This document shows positions 12,300-22,289 of a stretch of 64,000 bases of DNA, piece after piece. The notes under the pieces are model-generated. The model searched no databases. It was not told the origin of the DNA and saw only the letters and a program-made list of their open reading frames with translations. This DNA is from Thereva unica (lineage: Eukaryota; Arthropoda; Insecta; Diptera; Therevidae), in the NCBI GenBank assembly GCA_949987705.1, contig OX465281.1, positions 26,334,942-26,398,941 of the forward strand, given 5' to 3'. Within the stretch, counting starts at the first letter, position 1; each line of letters opens with the position of its first letter. The position numbers and the translations under genes are program-made.

Positions 12300-12890
12300 T
12301 TTTAATGTGACAAAACCAAGCTGAGGAATCGCCATGGTGCAAAGTAGTAGAAAGGTTTGAAAGATAGAAAAGAAAGTGATATATCAGGGGGGGTATTAGC
12401 GCAGATAGCGATGAACCTTACGTTTGAACTCTTGGGTGTTGTACGAGTTTGGGAAAACTGACTGTGGGAGATTATTCCACAGTGAGCTGTTCTATTCATA
12501 AACGAACTTCTAGAGCATATTGTATGCGAAGGGAGGAGGGCTAGAGGGTATAGAGCGAGCCGAGCGGGCTAGTCTTTCCTGCGGGAACAATATTGCCGTA
12601 CAGGCAAGAGGTCCTGAATTTCAGTAGAACAGTCTCTGTGGTAATAGCGATAAAGTATAGAGAGGGCTGCTACATTCCTACAGAAGCTTCAAGTGTCTAT
12701 GAAGTCGCAAAAGGGGTCATCACCAACAAGTTTGAGGGCACGATTTTGCACCTTGTCGAGGCAAGCCAATGTGATTTTTGGGGCGCCTGCCCAGATATAC
12801 GAGTTGTATTTTAGGCGGGGCCGAATGTAGGATTTCTAGATTGTAGCCAGGGCGGGTAGCTGGAGGAAGAACTTGCATCTCCTGAGAAAT
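12300..12890 (-). mobile_element. LINE-A fragment (RT C-terminus), minus strand
   Basis: Read on the minus strand it gives SYIRPRLKYNSYIWAGAPK at its 5' end, then IGLPRQGAKS, and the TVSFPKLVQHPRVQT segment near its 3' end. These match the 5.7-kb and 57-kb copies of LINE-A. Several stops and frameshifts are present. It lies head to head with the + strand copy starting at 13010. Confidence 0.75.
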
Positions 12891-13009
12891 CCAAGGCATT
12901 GGGAGGCTTGTTTGGGGACACGACAAGCAACTCGGCTTTAGACTAAAACGGTCTACTACCGACCTGCTTGTGTGTTTAACCGAGTGTATCAACCAAAGCA
13001 TTCACAGCT

Positions 13010-13590
13010 TTGGTGAGTCTGGTCTGGTTGCTCTATATATCTGGAAACTCTTTTGACAGAGTATGGCACCCTGCTCTATTCACCAAACTTCAAGCTATTG
13101 GTATAAACTTACTTCTAAGGAACTGGATTAAGATCTTTCTCTCTAGGCGTTCAATCAAGGTAGTATTGGACGGCGTCGAATCTAACCCCCACGCTATTTC
13201 GGCCGGAGTTCCCCAGGGGTCACATCTATCGCCCGCACTTTTCCTAATCTTTATTAGTGATCTTCTCTCAATCCCCTCCCACCCAATTCACTGCTTCGCT
13301 GATGATTTATCTCAGTGGGCAATAAGAATCTAACGGCTCACCCAATTCTTAACATTCTAGGGGTAACTTTAACTGAGAATCTGCGATCGAATGATCTTCT
13401 TTCTTTAAGCTCCTTTAATCCCTCATGGGACATAGGGCGGAAGCAGTTGCCCTTCAGCGGACTTTGTTTTGCGCGACAGCTCTCAGCTCCGAACAGGATC
13501 TCCCAGTTGTTGCGGCTTCTGCTAGTAGCTAGTTACAATCTACAAGCCCTACATTCGGCCTTGAATATAGTGAAGAGAAAGACTGGTGTT
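13010..13590 (+). mobile_element. LINE-A fragment (RT palm), internally deleted
   Basis: The frame 13010-13333 encodes FDRVWHPALFTKLQAIG, ISAGVPQGSHLSPALF and SHPIHCFADD, the RT domain 3 (F..AFDRV), domain 4 (GVPQGS) and domain 5 (FADD) signatures. After FADD about 40 codons are missing and the sequence resumes at ILGVTLTENLRSND, then decays by about 13590. Closely related to the 56.4-57.8 kb copy. Confidence 0.85.
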
Positions 13591-13689
13591 GCATATTTAG
13601 CAAAGCAAAACCAAGACAAGGCAGGCCAAGGACAAGACAAGACTGCAAGATCAAGATAGCAAGATTTTTTGCTAATCATCCCAAGTCAA

Positions 13690-13865
13690 GTCAAGACTGC
13701 AACACTTTCTGCAAGACTTTTTGCAAGACTTTCTGCAAGATTTTTTGCAAGAATTTATGCAGGACTTCTTGCAAGTCTTTCTGCAGGTTTTTTTCGCAAG
13801 ACTTTTTGCAAGAATTTTTGCAAGACTTTCTGCAAGACTTTTTGCAAGATTGTTTGCAAGAGTTT
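13690..13865. repeat. Minisatellite, about 12-bp unit, about 14 copies
   Basis: Tandem array of units such as GCAAGACTTTCT, GCAAGACTTTTT and GCAAGATTTTTT. A GCAAGAC/CAAGACAAG-rich lead-in starts at about 13605. Because the unit is a multiple of three, long low-complexity frames result in every direction (SCKKSCKK-type on the minus strand), which are not genes. The array sits between a LINE-A palm fragment and a LINE-A 3' tail. Confidence 0.9.
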
Positions 13866-13869
13866 TTTA

Positions 13870-13935
13870 CTTTGAACGGCATGACGGGCTGGTAGTACAA
13901 AGGGTGATTCCAAAGCTTGATTTTTCCCCGGGTTT
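13870..13935 (+). mobile_element. LINE-A 3' tail fragment
   Basis: Shows the 3' half of the LINE-A terminal hairpin: GGCATGACGGGCTGGTAGTA, CAAAGGGTGATTCC and AAAGCTTGA. It probably belongs to the same insertion as 13010-13590, with the minisatellite expanded in between (inference). Confidence 0.7.
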
Positions 13936-13939
13936 ATTC

Positions 13940-16220
13940 AAAACCCTTTAATTTTGGAATTGTACATCACACGGGAATATCTTCATAGATAAGATCCCAG
14001 GAGGTAATAACACCCGAGACCCATGCCTTTGCTGATAAGGCATTTAAAACACTCGGCTCTTATACACATGGAGTTGTTTGTGTATTATTTTCTGTACGGG
14101 GTTTTACTACTGAGGAATTTTTATAAAATAGTGACAATATCCTGTGCTGCAGAAATCCACTGCCAGTGCCTGACTGAAGCTTAGAACGCGAATAGTTACT
14201 TGGACCTTTTACTTCAGCAGAGATATTATACAGCGGGGATACTATCGTAGTGCCTGTCAAACTTTAAAACCCGTTCCATGCACCCGCTGGATTACCTATC
14301 CCGTATTTTCTCTAAGCTAAGTAGCAGGGTGGACTCGTATGGAACGTGGATGGTTCCAAGGTAGAGGCTGTTGATAGTGCGAAGTATTGTAAAGCGACGA
14401 GCTTTCACAACTTAGGCATCAAGCAATACTGACATGTACTTAAACTTAGAGGGACTATGCTAAAAACGGACTGTTTTTGTTTTTGTCAGTGGTAAGAGCG
14501 TAGGATCAAGTCCGGGTAATGGAAATTTCAAAGGCAATGAAAAAGAGAATGTCTTGGATAGGGCTATGACTCGTATGAATCGTTCGACAACCCGGTTATT
14601 GTGACACCCACCAGCTTTCTTAAAAGGACCATCAAAAATAGGGCTTGAAATGGAACATACAGATTTGAGCATCTCCCATCGGTTTTTTTTTTTGTGATTG
14701 TCGTATCGTAACACGACCAGAGAATTGTGGGAGGGCAGGAAAAAGGAAGACAAGGAAGCGTAGAGGACCTAGTTTGCACTCTTGCTCTTTAGCACTGTCA
14801 CACTATAGTGAGGAGCAGGGTTTTACTGCTTAACGAGGCGTGGTTACGACTATCAAGTCTGAGCGGCAAAACATTTGCAAACTGATGAACTTGTTTCAGC
14901 GCCAAAAAATCTGAGGTATAGCAGTGGTACTCTCTGGGGTATTCTTGAATCAGACTCCCCACTGAAAAAATGAGAAGAATATTCTATTTGATTATCGGCT
15001 TGTGCATCTTACTGTCATGTAGAAAATATATGGCTTAAAAACGCTGAATCAGTTGACGAATTGATTTGGGGAACGTAAAAATCTCGAAACTCCTCAAACA
15101 ATAAATTAACCAAAATTCTACTAAAAACTATTATTAACTGAACCACGCCGAAATGGTAAACATGTGTCAAAGAAATTTGTCGTAATTACAGCAGTAGTCA
15201 TCGTAATCGTAACCTATCATACTTATTAGATAACCAAATTGATGGTTGACCAAGTTGAAAATTGTCTAGGACCAACGTAGACAGTCGTTAACTCAACTAT
15301 GCCATTTAGAGGTTATCGCACCAAGGACAGGAGTTCTAAGGGTTTAAGAGTGATAGATTAATTTCAGCGTCAGTAATTGTCGTTTTTATTTCCCTACAAA
15401 ATCCTGTGGCTCGTGTTACCCCGAAATACGCAAATTTATACCCCACCAATATAAATTCACTGCGCACTAAAACACCCCCAAAAACTTCCTGATGTCCTTA
15501 GCCAGTTAATCATTTTAAAAGTCTTTTTATAGAAAATCTAATAACAATAAATTAATTTAATGACGTCTCTTCGTTATCTCTGAACACGCGTCATTTATCA
15601 AGGGACATCCGAGATGAGAAACCACAGCCGCGCAAAGATTTATGCACGGCGAAAGGAAAACACGGAAAATAATTTCATTTTCATTTATTTTTTTTGCGAT
15701 GTTCCGAAAGGATTCACGGTATGCTTCCGTGATTGCTCCCCGATGAATATTCGCGCGCTCTGTACAAAAACTGTTTAAGTGGCAGCCATTCACTTAATTA
15801 CCTTGTAGTTGAATAAATTGCTTAACTACTGCAGGACACGAGAAGGTGCCATAAAAAATCCTGGCATGCCGAATTCCTTTGGGGGCTTTACATTCACTTG
15901 TTTGGGCATTTATCATTTTGACAGGTGTAAATAGAATTTTTGTTTATTTTTATTTTTTTTTTTTTATTAATTTTGTTTTCAATTTTGTTTATTTTCCGTA
16001 TAATAAATAAATTATGCTTATTTAATTATCGTATATCGAGGTAAATTCTTTCTTCCTTAATAAATATTGTCTTCTATTTTTATAGAGTTGCAAAAAAGTT
16101 TTTGCATCATTAGGAAAGTTCTTTGATATAATATACCGTCATATTTTGATATCATATATTCTGCCCTTGAATGAAGAAATCCATATCTTAACGAAAGAAC
16201 ACAGTTTATCACATTCCAAG
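13940..16220. other. Unannotated AT-rich stretch
   Basis: No gene or repeat recognised. Open frames at 14060-14779 and 15557-15793 on the minus strand are short, overlapping and without motifs. Confidence 0.4.
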
Positions 16221-16227
16221 GATTCAC

Positions 16228-16432
16228 TTAAAATAAAATCGAAGGGACTTCTGATGTTCCTCAACGTAGTCGTCTTGGTCCTCTTCTATGCGATATTTTA
16301 TCTTGGACTTGCCCGATTAATTAGTGAATATCCTGCATCTTTTTTACGCAGACGACCTCAAACTATAGTGAATTTAATCCCCGTAAGTACGATAAGATCT
16401 TAGTCAAGGTAGACAATTTGGTATTCCAATGT
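16228..16432 (+). mobile_element. LINE reverse transcriptase fragment
   Basis: Two + frames together show SDVPQRSRLGPLLCDIL and then YPASFF, YADDL-like residues (reads as TQTTS in one frame) and LYSEFNP. This is the SGVPQGS.LGPLLF and YADDLKLYS region of a LINE-C-type RT. About 200 bp, frame-shifted. It abuts the left arm of the composite element starting near 16449. Confidence 0.6.
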
Positions 16433-16466
16433 TTCAGTCATAATCCGCCAACAATCACAATGATTC

Positions 16467-16606
16467 AGGACCACAAAAAAAATCGAAGTCCTGATACAGA
16501 AAGGTGAAGTACCTTCCGGTATTTTTTTCGGTGTGCTAAAAACAAATCTGAAGTCAGAATTGACCCATCACCCTTAGATTTCGCCCCACCACCCCCCAGT
16601 ACCCCC
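16467..16606 (+). repeat. Left outer inverted-repeat arm
   Basis: Pairs with 20715-20853. On the + strand it encodes IEVLIQKGEVPSG, FFGVLKTNL and SELTHHP followed by a stop. The right arm encodes the same peptide on the minus strand, so the arms may derive from the 3' end of a coding sequence. Confidence 0.8.
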
Positions 16607-16768
16607 CCGCCCCGCTAGGGCGCGTTTTGAACTTTTTTTGTTAGAGGTTTACATATTACCCTGTATTTTTGTAACCCTATTAAATATTTTCATGAATAAG
16701 GCAGCAATCTATGCAGAATATTCCCACCTTATCTAAAACTGTAAAAATCAAGGTTTCAACGGGTCAAA
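16606..16768. repeat. 'CTAGGGCG' repeat module, copy 2, inserted in the left arm
   Basis: Interrupts the left arm between AGTACCCCC and GGGTCAAAATTTTAC, which are nearly adjacent in the right arm (20695-20725). It has CTAGGGCGCGTTTTGAAC, TTTACATATTACCCTGTATT and ATGAATAAGGCAGCAATCTA, matching 26395-26645. Confidence 0.7.
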
Positions 16769-16826
16769 ATTTTACTAAATCAAAATCCTTTTCTATTTTT
16801 TACGGTGATAACGATTCTTTTTGTCC

Positions 16827-18149
16827 TCAAATGACCTGTTCTCGTTTTAGCATCCAACAATAGTCTGCTAACATATTTACGTCCCATCTACCCTGGTATC
16901 TCCTCTCCATCTCCTTTAAATCTTGGTGAAAACGTTCACCTTGCTCTTCACTGTAATCACCTAAGTTTTCAGGAAAATAATCCAGATGTGAATGTAGGAA
17001 ATGAAGCTTCAAGTTCATTAGGCATCCGATTTTTTTAAAATTTTCTACCATTTTTTTCACAAGATTTACATAATTAGGACCTTATTGTTTCCAAGGAACT
17101 TTTCAACAACATTATGAAAACTAAGCCAAGCGGCCTTTTCTATTTTTGTCATCTTTGATATAAAATTCTCATCCCGGAACATCTTCCGAATTTCAGGCCC
17201 ATCAAAAATGCCTTCTTTTAATTTTGCTTCACTTTTATTAGGGAATTGTCTTATCAAGTATGTAAAACACTGACCGTTCTTATCTAAGGCTTTCACATAC
17301 TGCTTCATTAACCCGAGTTTTATGTGTAACGGCGGAAGCAGTATTTTTGAATGATGGACTAAGGGTTCTTCAATGACATTATATTTTCCTTTAGCTAGAT
17401 TCTTTCTAAGCTCCCAATCTTTTTTTTTATAGTGATTACCACGGTCTCTACTATCCCATAAGCATTGGAAGCATGGATATTTTGTATATCCAGGCTGCTG
17501 TCCTAACATGATAGTAATGATTTTAAGGTCACCGCATATTTTCCAGTTATGCTCCTTGTATTTTATTTTATCTAAAACATACATACTTTATTGTTTCGTA
17601 TTCCTCTTTTAATTTAGTAGAATGAGCTATAGGGATACTGGCATAGGTGTTATCGTTATGTAGAAGTACTGCTTTTAAACTTCGAATAGAAGAGTCTATA
17701 AAGAGTCTCCATTGTTCAGGGACATAAACATTTGGTTCTAATTCGTTCATCAGACCCTGAACATCTGTGCAATAAACCAGTGATTGGTCCTCGCTTACAG
17801 TAAAATATTTCCTGAAATCCTTCTCTCTATTTCTGTAAAAAGATGAAGTGGTACCTTTTTTGAGAAAACCACGCTTCTTAAATTCTGCAGCGATATACTC
17901 TGCCATTTCTTTCGAGGCCCTTCTTGTAAAATTATTTAATGATATTTGATCAAAGAGTTGTATACCTTTACTTCGTCGGTTACTCTTGTATTCCCCATCA
18001 CTATCATCTGAATCACAGGTTTCAGAATCAGAATCTACTTCTTCGATTTCCTCCTCTTCGTCGTTAGCAACTTCCATAAAAATTTCTGCCTGGCTATCAA
18101 TTTCCATTTTGTCATCATCATCTACTGTCGAAGGATTTGTGTTGTTCAT
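16827..18149 (-). pseudogene. Orphan multi-copy arthropod gene, C-terminal two thirds, frame-shifted
   Basis: Three minus-strand frames join in order. The first (18149 to 17568) has an acidic start with ATG at 18149 (MNNTNPSTVDDDDKMEID), then LNNFTRRASKEMAEYIA, WRLFIDSSIRSLKAVLLHN and SIPIAHS. The second (17584-17066) has WKICGDLKIITIMLGQQPGY, CFQCLWDSRDR, LLPPLHIKLGLMKQYVKAL and FLGNN. The third (17060-16827) has LHFLHSHLDYFPENLG, EEQGERFHQDLKEMERRYQG and ADYCWMLKRE. Frame 1 to 2 is shifted by a 4-bp TATG duplication near 17582; frame 2 to 3 by loss of one base near 17070. I recognise this as a family with many copies in aphids, other arthropods and Hydra; its biochemical function is not known to me. 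The conserved CxxC and HxH-type residues suggest metal binding or a nuclease/transposase fold, which is inference only. Pseudogene because of the frameshifts and the upstream insert. Confidence 0.75.
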
Positions 18150-18171
18150 GTTGCTGCTCGATTTTGCGGAA

Positions 18172-18746
18172 ACAATTGAAGAGCGATATTCCAAAACGTA
18201 CTAAGTCAATTTTTGTTTAATTTTAATATTGTATTGCTTTCCAATCTATGACGTAGTAGTTATGCATTCACATAAACATTTATCACAAATCATACTCATT
18301 CCGATGTATAATGGGTCATACGAACGAATTTTCCATCAATTTCAATAGCTAGTATTCATATTGAATTTTTTAATGTTTTTTTTATATTAAAAATAAAGAT
18401 TTGAAAAATACTATTCTTTCTTTTGCTGGGCTGAACTTTCTGAGGACTGAAAACATTTAACATAGTATCATAATTTTACTCTGAAATTTTATTTCAAAAT
18501 GTACTAAGTAATTGACTTAGTACATTATGAAAATGTACCACCATAAATAAAACCATTTTTTTTCATATAAAATGTAGCAAATTTATTTATATTTTTATAA
18601 ATAATAGTTTCTTTTATCGGTTTTTTGAGAAAGGAAATAATATTACAGCCCTTTAGGCGAGAGTGAAAGTGATATTCAGTTTTTTTTTATTTCCCACTAA
18701 TTACATCATAAGAACTTAGCACGTTTTGGAATATCGCTCTTCAATT
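18172..18746. mobile_element. 575-bp MITE-like insert in the orphan gene
   Basis: Ends are inverted copies of CAATTGAAGAGCGATATTCC followed by AAAACGT[A/G]CTAAGT (about 34 bp). The interior has no coding potential and holds a short palindrome at 18505-18529 (TGTACTAAGT, 5-bp spacer, ACTTAGTACA) reusing the GTACTAAGT motif. The coding sequence of the orphan gene is recognisable on both sides, so this is a later insertion. The terminal CAATTG is itself a palindrome, which hides any target duplication. Confidence 0.7.
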
Positions 18747-19130
18747 GGTCTTGTAACTGAAGAAACGTCTGGATATTTTATTTTAGACTTATTTTTAGAG
18801 TTGAAACCCTTCACTTCTATTTTGCAGAAATAACAGTTTTGTTTTGATTTGGGTCTTTGCCATATTGTAGGAACTATAAATTTAAGATCCTCTTTATTTT
18901 TACTTTTTTATATCGTCTCATCATAGTGAGACAATGACAGCCAATCATTTAAGGAACCCATGGTTTATCTTCGTCCAGTATTGACATATTAAAACAAGCA
19001 AAATAAAGCTCTTTACTTGTTTCAGATATTTTTCTTTGATATTTTAAAATTTCAAAATTTCCACATACGTAACAGAAAACATCGGTATCCTGAACACAAA
19101 CGTGAGTTTTTCTTGTAGCCCTAAACTCTC
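18747..19130 (-). pseudogene. Orphan gene, N-terminal part with two Cys clusters
   Basis: Reading on the minus strand from about 19130: RKTHVCVQDTDVFCYVCGNF, KYQRKISE, then DEDKPWVP, a TAA stop at 18950, DWLSLSHYDET, another stop, and FIVPTIWQRPKSKQNCYFCK followed by YPDVSSVTRPI. In the family I recall, an N-terminal FCYVCG zinc-finger-like cluster and a CYFC segment followed by YPN.PSA.RPVPH precede the TRRASKE region, so the order here is right. Two in-frame stops and the insert at 18172-18746 show decay. A GC-rich segment upstream (19135-19340) extends the frame but looks foreign. Confidence 0.65.
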
Positions 19131-19134
19131 CAGA

Positions 19135-19345
19135 GGCCAAGTCACCAACCAATGAAGAGCTACGGTCGCATGACGACGACCCCCCGGGGCCCGCTTTCCT
19201 ACCCTGAACAGCCGCCGATACTGGGGTATCCCTCCCCTGCATCGTAAACTTCTTTTTGCATACCTGTGCCATGAAGGCATTGTCCCTCACTTGGGAACTT
19301 AGCCTGAAGGACCCGTTGCCCGCCTTCACCACGGGGAGGTGTCCC
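19135..19345. other. GC-rich patch of unknown origin
   Basis: Base composition is strikingly richer in G and C than its surroundings (for example CCCCCCGGGGCCCGC). Two minus frames cross it without stops (19044-19507). No family recognised; it may be a fragment of another element inserted at the 5' edge of the orphan gene. Confidence 0.4.
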
Positions 19346-19402
19346 AGTTACAAAAGTAGATACAAAAGATGATAGAAAGGGAACTTGGGAAATGTACGGT
19401 TT

Positions 19403-20640
19403 TGATATTAGTCCAGGAGAGATAGCGAAAAAGTACTTAAAAGTTGAAATAAATCTACCCTGCGATTTCTTGACGCTATAAGTAAGAGAAAAATCGTAGG
19501 AATTCAATGAATGTGTTTTGGATAAAATTGGTCCAGGGCAACAGGTGGTAAAAAGCTAATAAAAGGAGCGAAAACGCGTTTTTTCACGTTTTGGGTACGA
19601 AAAATATGTTGTTTTGGAAAACAAAAACAAGGGACACAATGGTCCTAGAAATTTTTTGATTGACATTTTGGCTCGCAAAGTGTTGCTCTACAACCCCATT
19701 TTCATGAAATGTATGTAAAGTTTGATTTAACACCTTAAAACCCCGTTTGAAAACCACCCTTTTTCCAGTTTTTTGAATTAAAAACTTTACTTTTGAGCTT
19801 TTTCTTGAAAATCGTTCTTCGACAGTTTTATTAGTTTGTTTTTCACCTATTCTACAGGTCCAATTTTATTTGGAACATATTCATAGAATTCCTACGATTT
19901 TTCTCTTAATTATAGTGTTGAAAAACCGCAGTTTTTGTTTGCTTTTAAAAAAAAGCTCAAAGAGCTCACGAAGAAAACTCAAAAGAAAAGCTTTTTATTC
20001 AAAAAAACTGGGAAAAGGGTGATTTTTAATCGTGTTTTTAAGGTGTTAAATCAAACTTTACATACATTTCATGAAAATGGGGTTGTAGAGCAATTCTTTG
20101 GGAATAAATTGGGCTCATCAAAAAGCTCTAGGACCACTGGTGGCCTTGTTCAACCTTTTTTCGTAAAACAGGTGTTTTTACATTTTTGAGATTTACTCGA
20201 AAAGTTACCATTATTTTGTCATGAAATTTTTATTGTAGGTAGGCACCATCAGTGGCCACAATTTAAGCCCTGCCACAAGGTTCTACGATAATTACACTCC
20301 CTATAATTAAATGTCAAAAAATGACAATTTTTAACGGTTTTTGAATTTTTCTGCAAAAACCTGTTGACCGATATCAATGGTCCAAAACTCATAATTTTCG
20401 TCTTTTTAAGCACTATTAAGTAGTATTTTTTGTTTTCCAAAACAACATATTTTTCGTACCCAAAACGTGAAAAAACGCGCTTTCGCTCCTTTTATTAGCT
20501 TTTTACCACCTGTTGCCCTGGACCAATTTTATCCAAAACACATTCATTGAATTCCTACGATTTTTCTCTTAATTATAGCGTCAAGAAATCGCAGGGTAGA
20601 TTTATTTCAACTTTTTTTCTATTCTTCCTGGACTATATTT
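19403..20640. mobile_element. 1.2-kb foldback element with near-identical arms
   Basis: The arm at 19441-19627 is the reverse complement of 20427-20613 over 187 bp, and by eye I count two mismatches. The pairing fades outward to 19403 and 20640. A second nested pair is 19683-19787 with 19992-20095 (shared CTACAACCCCATTTTCATGA and AAGTTTGATTTAACACCTT). A third partial copy of the arm tip (AATTCCTACGATTTTTCTCT) lies at 19889-19935. No coding region is evident. The high arm identity indicates a recent insertion or arm homogenisation. Confidence 0.85.
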
Positions 20641-20714
20641 GCGCTTGTATGAACTCGAAATTCTTCTATTAACTGAAAATGTAATTTTTATATATAGTAA
20701 AATTTTGACCCTTT

Positions 20715-20853
20715 GGGGGTACTGGGGGTGTTGGGGCGAAATCTAAGGGTGATGGGTCAATTCTGACCTCAGATTCGTTTTTAGCACACCGAAAAACATA
20801 CCGGAAGGTACTTCACCTTTCTGTATCAGGACTTCGATTTTTCTTTGTGGTCC
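20715..20853 (-). repeat. Right outer inverted-repeat arm
   Basis: Reverse complement of 16467-16606. The minus frame 21012-20743 runs through the arm and ends at its inner part with SELTHHP and a stop; upstream of the arm the same frame stays open for about 45 codons (VGAFFNYKLVERISGSIV) without a recognised motif. Confidence 0.8.
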
Positions 20854-21012
20854 TGTGTTATCTATCACAATTGTGACTGTATAAAGAGCAGGACACAAAA
20901 GTACACAGAGAAAGTTTCTAGCATATTTTGGTGTGGTAGTTAACACTATGGAACCGGAAATACGCTCAACTAGCTTATAGTTAAAAAAGGCCCCTACAGT
21001 CAGCAGAGCCAT

Positions 21013-22285
21013 TAAAATTGAAGCATAGAATTATAACTTTAAAGCTGCTCCTGTATAATACGATGATCTTACAGCGGGCGATCTTACCAACATATAGGTA
21101 CGTAAATCTGAATCTTAGGTATTCAGCAATAAGTACGAGCTCGGATAGAATGTTCTTTAGGGCCCCTAATCCTCTCAACCTGCCACTATGGCTCACCTCA
21201 CAAAGGAAAACTAATCGATTTCAAGTATGTACATCTACCTTCCCACGCTTCCAGGCGAAGGAACTATCCGGCACTACACGAAAAACTAATTGGCTGGGGT
21301 TTATTGATTTCTTCAAGGCTTTTAACTGGGATTTGTGTTTCCGTAGTGCTAACCCGAACTCTGTCGCTCTCTGTTTCATCAACGTGAAAAGCGGCCGAAT
21401 GCATTTGTTCTTTCTTCTTTCTACCAAATCTAGGCAAAATACATAGATGTAAAGGTATGAATGCACTTACGGCTAAAGAAGCCACCTGTAGAACAGTTAG
21501 AAATAAGATTCTTTATGATGCGGCTAACAGGGAAAACTTTCAAAAACAAGAATTTCATTTCATTTAAACCATCGTTTTTCATATACAAGAGGGCGGTGAA
21601 AACAGAAAGAAAATCCAGGGTCAAAAGGTTGCAAGCACAAATCGTTGGAAGCTTAGGAGCTGCACCACGTAAACATTTTGAAAATAATAACGAAGTCGGC
21701 TCACCAGTGCCCCTCCTGCTGTGGCTGTACAGTAAATTTAAAAATCTTCCAGGAATTTCTAGATGAATTGGCTTTATGGAGAAGGTTACCAAAGAAGTAC
21801 CTTTATAAATGCACTTTTCGGGGAATACGACACGATGATGTGTAATATCGTTAAAAAGACATACTCGTTGGGAGAATACACTTTCGTCAAATTCGACCAA
21901 CCTCTCTCCTTAGGGCGCAAGATGTGAAAGCGAGTCGTGCAGAATCTACGCAGTCAGCAGCACTGAAAATAACAGCGATAGACATGTATCCTGTCAGTTT
22001 TCCGTACTCTTGATACGGTGATAATGGAGTCCCTAGACTTTTCTCCAACGGTCCAATTCGCTGTTGAGCAACTTTTGTGTACAGTGGGGATCGAAATGAC
22101 CTACTGGATGCGCATGACTATTATGCTCGATGGGTACTAGGAGAGCAACATCAAACACTGAAACCTTCGGTACCCTAGAGGCTTCTTCAGCTTATATCTA
22201 GCAAATACAAAACAGAAGCTGTAAGTGTAGGAAAGTAGAAGTGCTCTGCACGAAACTGTGGCAGCAATGTGAAGGTTCGTGCTCA
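21013..22285. other. Unannotated stretch with overlapping open frames
   Basis: Longest frames are 142 codons on + (21018-21446) and 156 codons on minus (21430-21900), with a 101-codon + frame opposite the latter. None shows a known motif. The + frame contains WLGFIDFFKAFNW, faintly like the RT F.DF.KAFD motif, but the flanks do not fit. Confidence 0.35.
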
Positions 22286-22289
22286 AAAC

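Larger units (their letters stand above)
16449..20876. mobile_element. Composite element bounded by long inverted repeats and carrying an orphan gene
   Basis: The left arm (about 16449-16606, resuming at 16769-16790) is the reverse complement of about 20695-20876. Shared runs include TCGAAGTCCTGATACAGAAA, GGTGAAGTACCTTCCGGTAT and CATCACCCTTAGATTTCGCC. The left arm is split by a 163-bp insert that the right arm lacks. Inside are a broken orphan gene on the minus strand (16827-19130), a 575-bp inverted-repeat insert (18172-18746) and a 1.2-kb foldback (19403-20640). The arms differ by a few percent, so the outer structure is older than the inner foldback. Whether the arms are true transposon ends or a later inverted duplication is not settled; I saw no clear target duplication. 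Confidence 0.65.

Noticed and set aside
13669..13951. Cys/Lys-rich open frames over the 12-bp array (both strands)
   Set aside because: They result from a repeat unit divisible by three; no start context, no conserved domain, and open in several frames at once.
17986..18204. 72-codon Ser-rich + strand frame
   Set aside because: Antisense of the acidic N-terminal region of the orphan gene.
21018..21900. 142- and 156-codon frames as possible host exons
   Set aside because: Opposing overlapping frames, no recognisable family, and only a faint FKAF-like resemblance to RT.
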